A stretch of DNA of 64,000 nucleotides from Lentzea tibetensis (GCF_007845675.1 NZ_VOBR01000022.1:1-64000); one strand, 5' to 3'. Positions 41,049-50,632 are shown, counted from the first letter of the stretch. Notes: generated from the sequence alone by a model not told the origin. Translations and numbers: made by a program.

Positions 41049-42094
41049 CACCACCCTCGTTCGAGGCCGCGCGCACGCGGCACCAGAAAGCGCGCGCGGC
41101 GGGCCTGCACCCCGACTACTGGTACGCGGTCGAGTGGGACCACGCCGTGAAACCGGGCCAGGTCGTCGAGATCGTGTTCTGGAAGAAGTCGATCGCGCTC
41201 TACCGCGGTGAGGACGGCGTGCTGCGCGCGGTGGACGACCGGTGCGCGCACCGTCAGCTGAAGCTGTCCGCCGGGAACGTCAAGGGCTGCAACCTCGTGT
41301 GCCTGTACCACGGGTGGGAGCACGGCGAGGACGGCAGGATCGCGCACATCCCGCACGAGCGGTTCGGCAAGCAGATCCCGAAGTCGAAGATCACCACCTA
41401 CCCGGTGCAGGTGCGGCACGGGCTGATCTGGATCTTCCCCGGTGATCCGGCGCTGGCGTCGGTGCGCGAGGTGCCCGCCATCCCCGAGCTCGCGGAGGGC
41501 TGGCCGAGCGTCCCGGTCGACGCGACGTGGAACGGCCACCACTCGATGATCATCGACAACGTCAGCGACTTCACCCACGAGTACCTGCACGAGAAGTACA
41601 AGCCGTTCTCCGACCCCGAGCTGACGAAGCTGGAGGTCGTCGACGACCGCGTGCACGTCGGCTACCGCACGAAGGTCGGCGGCGACCCGAAGACCGAGAT
41701 GGTGCTCAACCCGAGCATCGACCGCGGCAGCATCGAGCTCTGCTACTCCTACCCGTACCAGTGGTCCGACACGGACGGGAAGATCAAGCACTGGTGCTTC
41801 GTGCTGCCGATCGACGAACGCCGCACGCGCGTGTTCTTCCTCTTCTTGTTCGCGCCGGACACCTACCGGCTGCCGTTCACCCGCATCCGCATGCCGCTGG
41901 CGATGGTGCGCGGCATGTTGAAGATCGCGAAGCGCGCGTACATCGTGCCGCTGCTCGAACAGGACCGGGTCGCCATCGAGGCCGAGCAGGTCGCCCACGA
42001 GCTGCACCACGACCTGCCGATCCCCGAGCTCAACCCGGCGGTGCAGGAGTTCCAGCGGCTGACCATCAGCAAGTGGGAAGAGGCGCTGGCATGA
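41045..42094 (+). CDS. Rieske non-haem iron oxygenase (KshA/SdmA-like)
   Basis: 349 residues. The [2Fe-2S] ligands are DDRCAHRQ and CLYHGW (CxH and CxxH). The mononuclear iron site is DNVSDFTHEYLHEKY (D, H, H). The size and single-subunit form fit the steroid-oxygenating group (KshA, DAF-36/Neverland, SdmA). It needs a ferredoxin/reductase that is not encoded nearby. Likely hydroxylates the cyclised triterpene, perhaps at C-4 methyl, together with the SDR upstream. Coupled on both sides by 4-bp overlaps. Confidence 0.87.
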   Translation: MTPPSFEAARTRHQKARAAGLHPDYWYAVEWDHAVKPGQVVEIVFWKKSIALYRGEDGVLRAVDDRCAHRQLKLSAGNVKGCNLVCLYHGWEHGEDGRIAHIPHERFGKQIPKSKITTYPVQVRHGLIWIFPGDPALASVREVPAIPELAEGWPSVPVDATWNGHHSMIIDNVSDFTHEYLHEKYKPFSDPELTKLEVVDDRVHVGYRTKVGGDPKTEMVLNPSIDRGSIELCYSYPYQWSDTDGKIKHWCFVLPIDERRTRVFFLFLFAPDTYRLPFTRIRMPLAMVRGMLKIAKRAYIVPLLEQDRVAIEAEQVAHELHHDLPIPELNPAVQEFQRLTISKWEEALA

Positions 42095-43308
42095 CCGTGA
42101 ACTCCGATGCTCCGGCCACCTTCGAGTACAACCCCTTCGCGCCGTCGTTCGACGAGGACCCGCACCCCACCTATTCCTTTCTGCGCGAGCACGCGCCGGT
42201 GTTCTTCTGGGAGCTGGCAGGCGTCCACCTGATCAGCCGGTACGCCGACGTCGACCGGTTGCTGAAGGACCGGCGGCTCGCGTTGCCCGGTCAGGAACCG
42301 GACCGGCCCGAGCCGCGCACCGAGGGCGGCGCGATCCACCGCAGGCTGATGGACAACGGGTTCTTCGGGCTCGGCAAGTCCGACCACGTCCGGGTGCGCA
42401 GGCTCGTGACGCCCGCGTTCGCGCCGCGCGAGGCCGCGCGCAGGCACGCGGCGATCGAGTCGATCGTCAGCGCGATCGTCGACTCGTGGGGCGACCGGTC
42501 CGAGGTGGACGTCGTCACCGACTTCGCCCGGCACATCCCGGTGCGCGTGATGAGCCACCTGCTCGCGATCCCGGAGGAGCACGACGAGCTGTTCGTCCGG
42601 TTCTCCCAGTCGATGCTCGCGACCGTCGTGCCGTGGCTGAGCCCCGAGGAGTTCGACGCGCACGTCGAGGTGTTCCCCCCGGCGATCGAGATGATCACGT
42701 CGCTGATCGAGGAACGCCGCGTCACACCGGGCGACGACCTGTTGAGCCAGCTCGTGAGCATGTGCGACGAAGGCGACCGGTTGTCGGTCGACGAGCTGCT
42801 CGGCATCGTGGCGTCGCTGATCGCCGCCGGCGCGGAGACGAGCGTCCACCTCATCGGCTACGGCATGCGCACGCTGCTCGACCACCCGGACGACCTGGCC
42901 GCGATCCGCGCCGACTTCTCGTTGCTGCCCAACGCTCTGGCCGAGGCGTCGCGGTACGACTCGTTCGCCAAGCACGGGCTGAGCCGCACGGTGCTGGAGG
43001 ACTGCACGCTGCACGGCGTCGAGCTGAAGGCGGGCAGCAAGCTGGTGATGCTGGTGGCGAGCGCACTGCGCGACCCGGCGGTGTTCGACGAACCCGACCG
43101 GTTCGACATCCACCGCGAGCCGACGCGGCTGATGTTCGGCGCCGGGTCGCACTTCTGCCTCGGCCACGCGCTGGCGCGCGGTGAGGCGGAGACGGCGATC
43201 GGGTTGCTGCTGCGGCGTTTCCCCGCGTTGCGCTCGGCCGGTCCGCCGGTGTTCGAGCCGAACGCGGTGCGCCGGTCCATGGTGTCCCTGCCGGTGCACC
43301 TCCGCTGA
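42091..43308 (+). CDS. cytochrome P450
   Basis: 405 residues. I-helix LIAAGAETSVHLIG has the acid-alcohol pair (ET). The haem motif is FGAGSHFCLGHALARGE; EASRYDSFAKHGLSR contains ExxR. Soluble bacterial type. Start ATG overlaps the Rieske stop, and its own stop overlaps the HpnC-like start (TGATG). Substrate probably the same triterpene skeleton. Confidence 0.87.
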   Translation: MTVNSDAPATFEYNPFAPSFDEDPHPTYSFLREHAPVFFWELAGVHLISRYADVDRLLKDRRLALPGQEPDRPEPRTEGGAIHRRLMDNGFFGLGKSDHVRVRRLVTPAFAPREAARRHAAIESIVSAIVDSWGDRSEVDVVTDFARHIPVRVMSHLLAIPEEHDELFVRFSQSMLATVVPWLSPEEFDAHVEVFPPAIEMITSLIEERRVTPGDDLLSQLVSMCDEGDRLSVDELLGIVASLIAAGAETSVHLIGYGMRTLLDHPDDLAAIRADFSLLPNALAEASRYDSFAKHGLSRTVLEDCTLHGVELKAGSKLVMLVASALRDPAVFDEPDRFDIHREPTRLMFGAGSHFCLGHALARGEAETAIGLLLRRFPALRSAGPPVFEPNAVRRSMVSLPVHLR

Positions 43309-44114
43309 TGCTCGACCAGGCCGCGTCCGAGAACCTCCCGGTGGCCGCGCGGGTGCTGCCCCGCGCGGTCCGCGGGCACCTCGTGTCCATCCACGGGTAC
43401 TGCCGGCTGGTCGACGACCTCGGCGACGAGGCGTCCGGCGACCGGCTGTCGCTGCTGGACGCGGCCGAGCGCGAGCTGGGGCGCGTGTACGACGGCACGC
43501 CGCGCTCGCCCGCGTTCCTCGCGTTGCAGGAGACCGTCCGGGCGTGCGGCATCCCGCGCGAGCCGTTGCAGGACCTGATCTCGGCCAACCGGATGGACCA
43601 GCACCAGCGCGACTACGCGGACTTCGCGGCGCTGACGTCGTACTGCGCGCTCTCGGCGAACCCGGTCGGGCGGCTGGTGCTGCACGTGTTCGGCGTCGCG
43701 ACCGACGAGAACATCGCGTTGTCCGACCCGATCTGCACGGCGCTGCAGCTGCTGGAGCGCCTGCTGGACGTCTCGGAGGACTACCACCGCGGCCGGGTGT
43801 ACCTGCCGCGCCAGGACATGCGCCTGTTCGGCTGCACCACGCTCGACCTCGCGTGCTACCGCACGTCACCCGCGGCGCGCGCCGTCGTCGAGTACGAGAC
43901 CGCGCGCGCCGACCAGCTGCTGACCGCGGGCTCGCCGCTGATCGGCAGGCTGCGCGGCTTCGCCCGGATCGCGGTCGCCGGCTACGTCGCAGGCGGCCGG
44001 GCGACCGCGGCCGCGTTGCGCCGCAACGACTTCGACGTGCTCGGCCAGGAGATCAAACCGTCACGGACCGGTGCGCTCACCCAGTGGGCGCAGCTTCTCG
44101 TCAGGAGCCGATGA
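43308..44114 (+). CDS. hpnC: HpnC-like squalene/phytoene synthase family enzyme
   Basis: 268 residues. The opening SENLPVAARVLPRAVRGHLVS and first aspartate-rich motif YCRLVDDLGDE (D36-E41) are typical of HpnC. The second is LDVSEDYHRGRVYLP. In hopanoid producers HpnC converts presqualene diphosphate to hydroxysqualene, with HpnD before and HpnE after it. Neither partner gene is in the window, so they are either elsewhere or this enzyme works alone. It supplies the C30 substrate for the cyclase at the end of the operon. Confidence 0.83.
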   Translation: MLDQAASENLPVAARVLPRAVRGHLVSIHGYCRLVDDLGDEASGDRLSLLDAAERELGRVYDGTPRSPAFLALQETVRACGIPREPLQDLISANRMDQHQRDYADFAALTSYCALSANPVGRLVLHVFGVATDENIALSDPICTALQLLERLLDVSEDYHRGRVYLPRQDMRLFGCTTLDLACYRTSPAARAVVEYETARADQLLTAGSPLIGRLRGFARIAVAGYVAGGRATAAALRRNDFDVLGQEIKPSRTGALTQWAQLLVRSR

Positions 44115-45404
44115 ATGAGCGACGCCGCCGTTGCGCAGGGACCACCCGGCACACTGGTTCTGGGCAACCTCAAGGACTTCCGCGCGGACCTGCTCGCGTG
44201 GCTGCTCGACTGCGCCCGCACGTACGGCGACTTCGTGCCCGCGCGGCTCGCCGTGCGGCGCGGGTATCTCGTCAGCGGACCCGACCTGGTCGCGGACGTG
44301 CTCGTCCGCAAGCACCAGGACTTCCGCAAGGTGTTCCTGTTGCGCAACAACAGGTTGTTCCTCGGCGGCGGGCTGCTCACCAGCGAGGGGGAGCAGTGGA
44401 AGCGCAACCGCAGGCTCACCCAGCCGTCGTTCCACCACGACCGCATCGCGGACTACACGAGCGTGATCGTCGACGAGAGCACGAAGCTCGCCGACGGGTG
44501 GCGCTCGGGTGACATCATCGACGCGCAGGACGAGATGGCCGTGCTCACGCTGCCGATCATCACCCGCACCCTGTTCGGCGGCAGCGAGGTGCGCATCGAC
44601 GACGTCGCGCGGGGGCTGGACGTCATCCAGCAGCGGATGAAGGAGCGCTACCAGGCGCTGGTCCCGTTGCCGGACACCGCGTGGACGCCGCGCAACGTGC
44701 GGCTGCGCCGGGCGGTGAAGCGGCTCGACGGCGTCATCGCCGGGCTGATCGCGGGCCGGCAGGGCCTGCTCGGCGAGCTGTCCGAGGCGGGCATGACCGA
44801 CGCCGAGCTGCGCGACGAGGTCATGACGATGCTGTTCGCCGGGCACGAGACGACGGCGCTCACGCTGTCCTGGGTCTGGTACCTGCTGTCCGAGCACCCG
44901 CACGAGGAGTGGCAGCTGCACGACGAGCTGGACGCCGTGCTCGGTGGACGCCCGCCCACCGCCGAGGACGTGCCGAAGCTCGAAGGCGTCACGCGGCTCG
45001 TCAAGGAGGTCATGCGGCTCTACCCGCCGGTGTACGCGTTCGGCCGTGACGCGCGAACGGACACGACAATCGGAGAACACCGGATCAAACGCGGTCAGAC
45101 CGTGATCATCGCGCCCTGGGTGCTGCACCGGGACCCGCGGTTCTTCCCGGAACCGGACGAGTTCCGCCCCGGCCGGTGGACGCCCGAGTTCGAACGCGCG
45201 CTGCCCAGGTTCGCGTACTGCCCGTTCGGCGGCGGCGCCCGGATGTGCATGGGCAAGGGGTTCGCGATGACCGAGGCCGTGCTGGCGATCGCGACGATCG
45301 CGCAACGGTTCCGGTTGCGGCACAAGGGAGACCCGATCGAGCTGTGGCCGACGTTCACGCTGCGCAGCAGGCACGGCATGCCGATGGTCCTGGAGGAACG
45401 ATGA
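44115..45404 (+). CDS. cytochrome P450, long-form (CYP3A/CYP102-like clan)
   Basis: 429 residues. I-helix MLFAGHETTALTLSW, ExxR in KEVMRLYPP, the PERF-like FRPGRW and haem motif PFGGGARMCMGKGFAM place it in the clan of CYP102/CYP110/CYP120-type enzymes, which often act on terpenes and fatty acids. It differs from the two other P450s of the operon, so three distinct oxidations are likely. Start directly abuts the HpnC-like stop; its own stop overlaps the cyclase ATG (ATGA). Confidence 0.88.
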   Translation: MSDAAVAQGPPGTLVLGNLKDFRADLLAWLLDCARTYGDFVPARLAVRRGYLVSGPDLVADVLVRKHQDFRKVFLLRNNRLFLGGGLLTSEGEQWKRNRRLTQPSFHHDRIADYTSVIVDESTKLADGWRSGDIIDAQDEMAVLTLPIITRTLFGGSEVRIDDVARGLDVIQQRMKERYQALVPLPDTAWTPRNVRLRRAVKRLDGVIAGLIAGRQGLLGELSEAGMTDAELRDEVMTMLFAGHETTALTLSWVWYLLSEHPHEEWQLHDELDAVLGGRPPTAEDVPKLEGVTRLVKEVMRLYPPVYAFGRDARTDTTIGEHRIKRGQTVIIAPWVLHRDPRFFPEPDEFRPGRWTPEFERALPRFAYCPFGGGARMCMGKGFAMTEAVLAIATIAQRFRLRHKGDPIELWPTFTLRSRHGMPMVLEER

Positions 45405-47257
45405 CGCTGCTCGATCTCCAGCACGCCGACGGGCACTGGGAGGGCGAGGTGGTGTGGAACACCATGCTGCTGTCCCAGTACCTGATGACGCACCACATCC
45501 TCGACTCCCGTGCACTGTCCGAAGTGGACCTGAAGGACGCCAGAAAGCACTACGAGCTGACCGTGCTGGACGACGGCTCGTGGCCGTTCCACTGCGACGG
45601 CGAGGAAGGCTCGCTCTACGTCACGACGCTCGCGTACGTGGCACTGCGGCTGATCGGCACACCGGCCGACGACCCGCTCACCGCCAGGGCCCGCGCGTGG
45701 ATGCACCGCAGGCCGCACGGCGTGGCCGCGGTGCCCACGTGGGGCCGGATGTGGCTCGCGATGCTGGGCCTCTACCCCTATGAGGGCATCAACCCGATCC
45801 CGCCCGAGCTGGCGCTGCTGCCGGGCGTCGTGCAACGGATGTACACCCACACCAGGCACGTCTACCTCGGCCTCGCCTACCTGTACGGGGCGCGGTTCCA
45901 GCACACCGAGATCAACGACGAGATCCGCGCCGAGCTGCACGGTGACAAGACGAACTTCCGCAGGCACGAGATCGACGACAGCGACCTCTTCCAGCGCCCG
46001 ATCTGGCCGCTGCGCCGCGGCTACGACCTCCTCACCGCCTACGAACGCCGCCCGTCGCGAAAGCTGCGGGCCAAGGCGTTGCGGAGGTGCGCCGAGCTGG
46101 CCGAACGCGAGCTCGCCGCGTCGGACGGCCAGTGCCTGTCGCCGGTCAACGGCCTGCTCGCGTGCCTCGTCCTCGCCCACGCGGGGGAGCCGAGAGAACA
46201 GGTGCTGAAGCGGCTGACGAAGCTCGACGTGTGGCGCTGGCAGGACGAGGACGACGGCCTGCGGATCACCGGCGCCAGCTCCGCCATCTGGGAGACCTCG
46301 TTCGCGATGCGGGCACTGGTCGCCGGCGACGCGCCGGAGGAACCGCTGCGGAAGGCCCACGAGTGGCTGCTCGGCGCGCAGGTCGTCGACGAGCTCCCGC
46401 CCGAGCTGCGCGAAGGCCGTGACCGCGTCGCGGGCGGGTGGTGCTTCTTCCGCGACCGGACGATCCGCTGGCCGGTGTCGGACTCGACCGCCGAGGCGCT
46501 GTCCGCGCTCCTGCTGACCGACGACGCGATCGGCACGCGCACGCCGGCCGACCGGGCGCGGCTAGCCGCCGAGTTCATCCTGACCAGGCAGAACCCCGAC
46601 GGCGGCTTCGGCACGTACGAACGCACCCGCGCGCCGGGCTGGGCGGAGAAGCTCAACCCGTCGGAGATGTACCACGGCTGCATGACCGACCTCTCGCACG
46701 TCGAGTGCACGGCGTCCTGCGTGTCCGCGCTGGTCAGGTACCGCAGGAGGTGGCCGGACCCGCGCGTGGACGACGCCGTCGCCGCGGGTGTCGCGTTCCT
46801 GCGGACGCAGCAGCGGCCGGACGGGAGCTACCGGGGCGCGTGGGGCATCAACTTCACCTATGCCGCGTTCTTCGTGGTCGAGGCGCTCACCGAGGCGGGC
46901 GTGCCGGTCGGCGATCCGGCCGTCGCGGGCGTGGCGGACTGGTTGCTGCGGCACCAACGGCCCGACGGCGGCTGGGGCGAGCACCACCTGAGCTGCCGCA
47001 CCGGCGAGTACGTCCCGCATCCGCACGGTCAGCGAACCATGACCGGCTGGGCGGTGCTCGCACTGACCAGGGCGATCGGCCCGGAACACCCCGCGGTATT
47101 GCGCGCCGGACAATTCCTCGATTGGCCCCAAACAATCCACGAGGCGGCGTCGGGTGTATTTTTCGGCACCGCCGTGCTCGACTACTCGCTGTACAGGGTG
47201 ATCTTTCCCGTTTGGGCTACAAATGTGGTCGAAGGATTCATGAGACAGCCTTCATGA
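45401..47257 (+). CDS. oxidosqualene-cyclase-like triterpene cyclase
   Basis: 618 residues, shorter than eukaryotic oxidosqualene cyclases (about 730). QW-type repeats are visible (QNPDGGFGTYE, QRPDGSYRGAW, QRPDGGWGE). The acid motif is WPVSDSTAEALSALLL with D361. This aligns with VSDCTAE of lanosterol/cycloartenol synthases, not with the DxDDTA of squalene-hopene cyclases. The tract MTDLSHVECTASC (C436), AWGINFTYAAFF and the C-terminal YSLYRVIFPVWA also follow the OSC pattern. The Cys next to the catalytic Asp is Ser. The substrate could be oxidosqualene or squalene; no epoxidase gene is present. It is predicted to bind the membrane face. Last gene of the operon; its 3' end overlaps an antisense LuxR gene by 20 bp. 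Confidence 0.85.
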   Translation: MTLLDLQHADGHWEGEVVWNTMLLSQYLMTHHILDSRALSEVDLKDARKHYELTVLDDGSWPFHCDGEEGSLYVTTLAYVALRLIGTPADDPLTARARAWMHRRPHGVAAVPTWGRMWLAMLGLYPYEGINPIPPELALLPGVVQRMYTHTRHVYLGLAYLYGARFQHTEINDEIRAELHGDKTNFRRHEIDDSDLFQRPIWPLRRGYDLLTAYERRPSRKLRAKALRRCAELAERELAASDGQCLSPVNGLLACLVLAHAGEPREQVLKRLTKLDVWRWQDEDDGLRITGASSAIWETSFAMRALVAGDAPEEPLRKAHEWLLGAQVVDELPPELREGRDRVAGGWCFFRDRTIRWPVSDSTAEALSALLLTDDAIGTRTPADRARLAAEFILTRQNPDGGFGTYERTRAPGWAEKLNPSEMYHGCMTDLSHVECTASCVSALVRYRRRWPDPRVDDAVAAGVAFLRTQQRPDGSYRGAWGINFTYAAFFVVEALTEAGVPVGDPAVAGVADWLLRHQRPDGGWGEHHLSCRTGEYVPHPHGQRTMTGWAVLALTRAIGPEHPAVLRAGQFLDWPQTIHEAASGVFFGTAVLDYSLYRVIFPVWATNVVEGFMRQPS

Positions 47258-47459
47258 GAACGGTTTCGTGATTCCCGAGCCAGATCGCGACGGCTTCCGC
47301 GCGGTGTCGTGCGTGGAGCTTGCCGAAGATGCTGTTGATGCGGTTCTTGACGGTTTTCACGCTCACGTGCAGGCGCGCCGCGATCTCGTCGTTGCACAGG
47401 CCGCGTGCGATGAGCTCCATCGTCTCGATTTCCCGACTGGAGAGAACTGCGCGCGTCAT
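47238..47459 (-). CDS. stand-alone small LuxR-type HTH protein
   Basis: 73 residues from ATG 47459 with GAGGAG 5-6 nt upstream. It is almost only a LuxR/NarL helix-turn-helix: SSREIETMELIARGLCNDEI and SVKTVKNRINSIFGKL. No receiver or sensor domain is present, as in GerE-type regulators. Antisense overlap with the end of the cyclase suggests it may regulate the triterpenoid operon, by position only. Confidence 0.75.
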   Translation of the reverse strand: MTRAVLSSREIETMELIARGLCNDEIAARLHVSVKTVKNRINSIFGKLHARHRAEAVAIWLGNHETVLMKAVS

Positions 47460-47543
47460 CCTCACTCCTCTGGCTGGAACGCTCGTACCGAACCATAGAG
47501 CAGCGTATTGAGATGAATGACCGCACCGAATAACGGAGGGTGA

Positions 47544-48086
47544 TCAGCGTTGGCCGAAAATGGTGACGCCGACCGGCGGTAGTCCGACGGCTGTCGCCAT
47601 CAGTTCGTAAAACGCCGTGCCGTGTTCGGCGAGCTCGCCGTCCAGCGCCGTCCAGGACGCGCGCAACTCCAGGTCGTCGGTGCGCGCGGGACCCGCGATG
47701 TCGCCGAACCGGGCGGACGACGTCTGCGTGACCGTGCCGCCGAGCGCGGTGAACCGCGCACCGGACAGCTCCAGCGCCTCGGTCAGCCACGACCAGCCGA
47801 CCTCGGGCAGCAGCGGGTCGCTCGCCAGCTCGTGGTCCAGCTCGACGCGCACGTAGGCGACGACGCGGAGCACTCCGCCCCACGCCTCGTCGCCGTCCGG
47901 GTCGTGCAGCAGCACGAGGCGCCCCGTCGACAGCTCGTCGGACGGGCCGGAGACCTCCGCGGTCAACGCGAACGCCCACGGCGCGAGCCGCTGCGGCGGG
48001 CGCACCTCGGTGAGTTCGATCTCGGGCCGGGTGCGAACCGACTTGAGCGTCCCCACCGCCCGGCGGAAGAGTTCCGGCTCGGTCAC
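47544..48086 (-). CDS. DUF3000 family protein
   Basis: 180 residues from GTG 48086. The pattern FRRAVGTLKSVRTRPEIEL, LAPWAFALTAEV and LVLLHDPDGDEAWGGVLRVV is that of DUF3000, found in actinobacteria next to hemE and RNase D. Function unknown. Divergent from hemE with 62 bp between starts. Confidence 0.85.
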   Translation of the reverse strand: MTEPELFRRAVGTLKSVRTRPEIELTEVRPPQRLAPWAFALTAEVSGPSDELSTGRLVLLHDPDGDEAWGGVLRVVAYVRVELDHELASDPLLPEVGWSWLTEALELSGARFTALGGTVTQTSSARFGDIAGPARTDDLELRASWTALDGELAEHGTAFYELMATAVGLPPVGVTIFGQR

Positions 48087-48148
48087 GCAACTGACTGTAG
48101 GCCTTCGCAATCCAGCCGAGTGACAGCGGCACGCCGAGACGTGGGACC

Positions 48149-49192
48149 ATGACTGACGAGATGAGTGCAGACGCCCCCCTCCTCGTGGCCGCTCACGGCG
48201 GCACGCCTTCCCGCACCCCGGTCTGGTTCATGCGCCAGGCGGGCCGTTCGCTGCCCGAGTACCGCAAGCTCCGCGAGGGCACCGCGATGCTCGACGCCTG
48301 CATGGACCCGGAGATGGTCTGCGAGATCACCATGCAGCCGGTCCGCAGGCACGACATGGACGGCGCCATCCTCTACAGCGACATCGTCGTGCCGCTCAAG
48401 GCCGCCGGTGTCGACCTCGACATCGTCCCCGGCGTCGGCCCGGTGATCGCGAACCCGGTGCGCACGCCCGCCGACGTGGACCGCCTGCCCGAGCTGCACG
48501 CCGAGCAGGTCCAGCCCGTCGTCGACGCGATCCAGCTGCTGGTGAAGGAGCTGAACGGCGTCCCGCTGATCGGTTTCGCCGGCGCGCCGTTCACGCTCGC
48601 GTCGTACCTGATCGAAGGCGGTCCGAGCCGCAACTACGAGCGCACCAAGGCGCTCATGCACTCCGACCCCGAGACCTGGCACGAGCTGCTCGGCAAGATC
48701 GCGGCCATCGCGGGCGAGTTCCTGCGCATCCAGGTCGAGGCCGGCGTTTCCGCGGTCCAGCTGTTCGACTCGTGGGCGGGCGCGCTGTCCGAGCGCACCT
48801 ACCGCGACCTGGTCATGCCGCACTCCGCGCGGGTGCTCGGCAGCGTCACGGGCGTGCCGCGCATCCACTTCGGCGTCGGCACGGGCGAGCTGCTCCCCGC
48901 GATGCGCGAGGCCGGTGCCGACGTCGTCGGCGTCGACTGGCGCATCCCGCTGGACGAGGCCGTGCGCAGGCTCGAGGCCGCCGCGCCGGACCAGCCGAAA
49001 CCGGTCGTGCAGGGCAACCTCGACCCGACGCTGCTGTTCTCGTCGTGGGAGGCGCTGGAGCGCGAGGTCAGGCGCATCCACGCCGAGGGCAAGGCCGCGG
49101 CGGGCCACATCTTCAACCTCGGTCACGGTGTGCTGCCGGACACGGATCCGGAAGTGATCACCCGCACCGTCGAGCTGATCCACAGCTTGTGA
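48149..49192 (+). CDS. hemE: uroporphyrinogen decarboxylase
   Basis: 347 residues. The family start [21 protein letters not shown] contains the substrate-binding Arg and Gln. [17 protein letters not shown] and FNLGHGVLP complete the pattern. It decarboxylates uroporphyrinogen III to coproporphyrinogen III in haem synthesis. ATG 48149 or the in-frame ATG 48161 may be used. Its stop overlaps the next start (GTGA). Confidence 0.95.
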   Translation: MTDEMSADAPLLVAAHGGTPSRTPVWFMRQAGRSLPEYRKLREGTAMLDACMDPEMVCEITMQPVRRHDMDGAILYSDIVVPLKAAGVDLDIVPGVGPVIANPVRTPADVDRLPELHAEQVQPVVDAIQLLVKELNGVPLIGFAGAPFTLASYLIEGGPSRNYERTKALMHSDPETWHELLGKIAAIAGEFLRIQVEAGVSAVQLFDSWAGALSERTYRDLVMPHSARVLGSVTGVPRIHFGVGTGELLPAMREAGADVVGVDWRIPLDEAVRRLEAAAPDQPKPVVQGNLDPTLLFSSWEALEREVRRIHAEGKAAAGHIFNLGHGVLPDTDPEVITRTVELIHSL

Positions 49193-50610
49193 GACCGCTC
49201 CACGTCGTGGTCGTCGGTGGCGGAATCTCCGGTCTCGCCACCGCGCACCGGCTGCGCATGCTGCTCGGCCCGACGGCGGTCATCACGATCGTCGAGCAGT
49301 CCGACCGCCTCGGCGGCAAGCTGCGCACGGTCGAACTGGCGGGCCGCGCCTACGACGTGGGAGCCGAGGCGTTCCTGCACCGCCGCCCCGAGGCCGCCGA
49401 GCTGATCGCCGAGCTCGGCCTCTCGTCGGAGGTCGTGCACCCGACGCACTTCGGCGCGTCGATCCACGCCGCCGGCGAGACCCGCGCGATGCCCTCGCAC
49501 ACGATGATGGGCATCCCCGCGTCGGTCGAGGCCGTGCGGCCCATGCTCTCCTCCGAAGGCGCGCTGCGCGTCGAGATGGAACCGTCGCTGCCGCCCATCG
49601 ACCTGCGCGGCAGCGACATCGCCGTCGGCTCGCTCATGCGCGAGCGGTTCGGCCCCGAGGTCGGCGACCGGCTGGTCGGCCCGCTGCTCGGCGGCGTCTA
49701 CGCGGGCCGCGCGGACGAGCTGGGCCTGCGCGCGACGATGCCGCAGATCGCGACGCTGCTGGACAAGGGCGTCGGCTCGCTGCTGGCCGCCGCCGCGATG
49801 ACGATGCCCGCGCCGCCGCAGGCCCGCGCCGAGCGCCCGCCCGTGTTCGGCACGTTGCGCGGTGGGCTGTCGACGCTGGTGGAAGCGCTCGCACGCGCCG
49901 CGCGCCCGGAGATCCGGCTCGGGCTGCCGGTGCGCGTGCTGTCGTGGCGTTCGAACGGCTGGCGCCTGGAGATCGGGTCCGCCGCGTCGCCGCAGTACGT
50001 CGAGTGCGACGGCGTCGTGCTCGCCGTGCCCGCGCCGTCGGCCCGCAAGCTGCTCGGCGACATCGCGCCGCAGGCGTCCGCCGCGTACGGCAAGGTCGAG
50101 GTCGCCTCGATGGCCGTGGTCGCGATGGCGCTGCCGCCCGGCACCGAGCTGCCGGAACGCTCCGGCGTGCTGCTCGCCGAGAAGGAGCGCTACTCCGACG
50201 CGATCACGCCGTTCACGGCCAAGGCGTTCACGTTCTCCAGCCGCAAGTGGGCCCACCTCGGCGAGCCGGTGCTCGTGCGCGGGTCCGTCGGGCGGCACGG
50301 CGAGACCGCGCTGCTCCAGCGCAGCGACGCGGACCTGGTGAAGGCCGTGCGCGCTGATCTGAAGGAACTGACCGGCATCACCGCCGCGCCGATCGAGTAC
50401 GTGGTGCAGCGGTGGGGCGGCGGGCTGCCGCAGTACGGCGTGGGACACCTCGACCTGGTGTCGAGCATCGAGAAGTCGGTGGGGGAGCTGCCCGGCGTCG
50501 CCGTGGCGGGCGCCACCCTGCACGGCGTCGGCATCCCGGCGTGCATCGCCACCGCCGACGCCGCCGCGGCCCGTGTCGCAGCACACCTGCTGGGCCGCGT
50601 CCGCCGCTGA
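49189..50610 (+). CDS. hemY: HemY-type protoporphyrinogen/coproporphyrinogen oxidase
   Basis: 473 residues. An FAD-binding dinucleotide fold opens the protein ([19 protein letters not shown]), followed by [23 protein letters not shown] in two parts. The C-terminal [20 protein letters not shown] closes the FAD site. In actinobacteria this class oxidises coproporphyrinogen III to coproporphyrin III (CgoX) using oxygen, within the coproporphyrin-dependent haem route completed by HemQ. GTG start coupled to hemE. Confidence 0.93.
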   Translation: MRPLHVVVVGGGISGLATAHRLRMLLGPTAVITIVEQSDRLGGKLRTVELAGRAYDVGAEAFLHRRPEAAELIAELGLSSEVVHPTHFGASIHAAGETRAMPSHTMMGIPASVEAVRPMLSSEGALRVEMEPSLPPIDLRGSDIAVGSLMRERFGPEVGDRLVGPLLGGVYAGRADELGLRATMPQIATLLDKGVGSLLAAAAMTMPAPPQARAERPPVFGTLRGGLSTLVEALARAARPEIRLGLPVRVLSWRSNGWRLEIGSAASPQYVECDGVVLAVPAPSARKLLGDIAPQASAAYGKVEVASMAVVAMALPPGTELPERSGVLLAEKERYSDAITPFTAKAFTFSSRKWAHLGEPVLVRGSVGRHGETALLQRSDADLVKAVRADLKELTGITAAPIEYVVQRWGGGLPQYGVGHLDLVSSIEKSVGELPGVAVAGATLHGVGIPACIATADAAAARVAAHLLGRVRR

Positions 50611-50632
50611 CGGCGTTTGAGAGGATTGAGGC

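Noticed and set aside
45401-47257. Squalene-hopene cyclase
   Set aside because: DxDDTA is absent; the acid motif and the C-terminal half follow the oxidosqualene cyclase pattern. A final call needs a phylogeny.
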